Shown here one piece after another: positions 41,191 through 41,453 of a stretch of DNA of 41,453 bases. The notes below the pieces were generated by a model. The model had not been told where the DNA came from, ran no database searches, and was given only the letters and a program-made list of their open reading frames with translations. Location: positions 1 to 41,453 of the forward strand of contig PLUE01000074.1 in the NCBI GenBank assembly GCA_003164785.1. The letters run 5' to 3'. Positions within the stretch are counted from its first letter, which is position 1. Each line of letters begins with the position of its first letter. The DNA comes from Gammaproteobacteria bacterium (lineage in GTDB: Bacteria > Pseudomonadota > Gammaproteobacteria > Steroidobacterales > Steroidobacteraceae). A program made the position numbers and the translations under genes.

Positions 41191-41453
41191 AGGGCCCCTG
41201 GTCGCGAACTGGACTCTGCAGGCTCGATTCTGCGCACCCCCAAGCCGCCAAAATGGCCGCCGACTATGTTCCCTTGATTGCTGTCGGACGTGACTTTGCC
41301 CGAGCCTTGGCCTGTGATTTTTCGGATCGCTGAGACAAGGATTCCAGCCGCTTTTCGAGTTTGGATCGGAAGACCGTTGCTTTGCGCAACTCGGTACGCG
41401 CTTTGAGCAAGTCCTTCTGTAGGCCATCGTGCTGAGCCTGAGTTTGAACAGCC
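41191..41453. repeat. Direct repeat, right copy (runs off window)
   Basis: Same orientation as 17531-17793, offset by exactly 23,660 bp, with two substitutions. One changes a Gly to an Ala codon near the end of the KfrA-like protein; the other is silent. Low divergence points to a recent duplication or recent arrival of a second related element. Confidence 0.95.
41264..41453 (-). CDS. Second KfrA-like protein, C-terminal part
   Basis: The last ~62 codons of a gene whose 5' part lies beyond the window. It matches the C-terminal coiled-coil end of the 17604-18578 protein except for one residue (KARAKSRP here, KGRAKSRP there), with the same ending AIKGT and stop position. If the rest is intact, it would again face a divergent recombinase outside the window. 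Product inferred from its near-identity to the left copy. Confidence 0.8.
   Translation of the reverse strand, partial: AVQTQAQHDGLQKDLLKARTELRKATVFRSKLEKRLESLSQRSEKSQAKARAKSRPTAIKGT

Overview
The window is GC-rich DNA from a Gram-negative bacterium. A TonB-dependent receptor, Tat-exported proteins, a PQQ alcohol dehydrogenase with a fused cytochrome c, a UPF0149/YecA protein and tni-type transposition genes together point to a proteobacterium, most likely a soil or freshwater gammaproteobacterium of the Steroidobacter/Xanthomonadales kind. That placement is inference. I found no rRNA, tRNA or CRISPR array.

Region 1 (1-15.1 kb) looks like chromosomal metabolism. It holds the 3' end of a phosphoketolase and a nicotinate phosphoribosyltransferase. 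A tight leftward block follows: a DUF1592-type multi-domain protein with two CxxCH haem motifs, a Tat-exported DUF1552 protein, a Tat/lipoprotein metallo-beta-lactamase-fold hydrolase and a secreted ankyrin-repeat protein. A PQQ quinohaemoprotein dehydrogenase lies upstream on the same strand, and an SMP-30/gluconolactonase-like gene lies beyond it. The set reads as an uncharacterised periplasmic oxidation module. A TonB receptor with a Fur-like box faces the other way. Between these genes are deletion-scarred remnants of an aspartyl protease, an extradiol dioxygenase and a nitroreductase.

Region 2 (15.1-17.5 kb) is a decay and transition zone. It has a phosphoesterase fragment, a VapBC-like toxin-antitoxin pair behind strong operator palindromes, and a short quinone-oxidoreductase N-terminal fragment.

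Region 3 (17,487-41,190) is a 23.7-kb accessory island bounded by perfect 17-bp terminal inverted repeats (TGTCCCGTTCAAAAGTT, ends TGT/ACA). Just inside the left end, a KfrA-like DNA-binding coiled-coil gene diverges from a tyrosine recombinase across a shared operator/promoter. The cargo includes a second, compact tyrosine recombinase, two alpha/beta hydrolases, several small hypothetical genes separated by a recurring GC-rich motif, a leftward operon of hypotheticals ending in a YecA/SEC-C protein, ParDE and HigBA modules, a broken second KfrA-like gene and a tannase-family esterase. At the right end lies a tniA-tniB-tniQ set in the usual order and orientation. Here tniA has lost its catalytic core and is frameshifted, tniB is frameshifted, and only tniQ looks intact.

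Directly outside the right inverted repeat, the 3' end of a second, almost identical KfrA-like gene begins (263 bp, 2 mismatches to the left copy) and runs off the window. Two related elements may therefore sit in tandem, or one element may have partly duplicated. The island probably can no longer move with its own transposase. It could still be mobilised in trans, or rearranged by recombination between the repeats.
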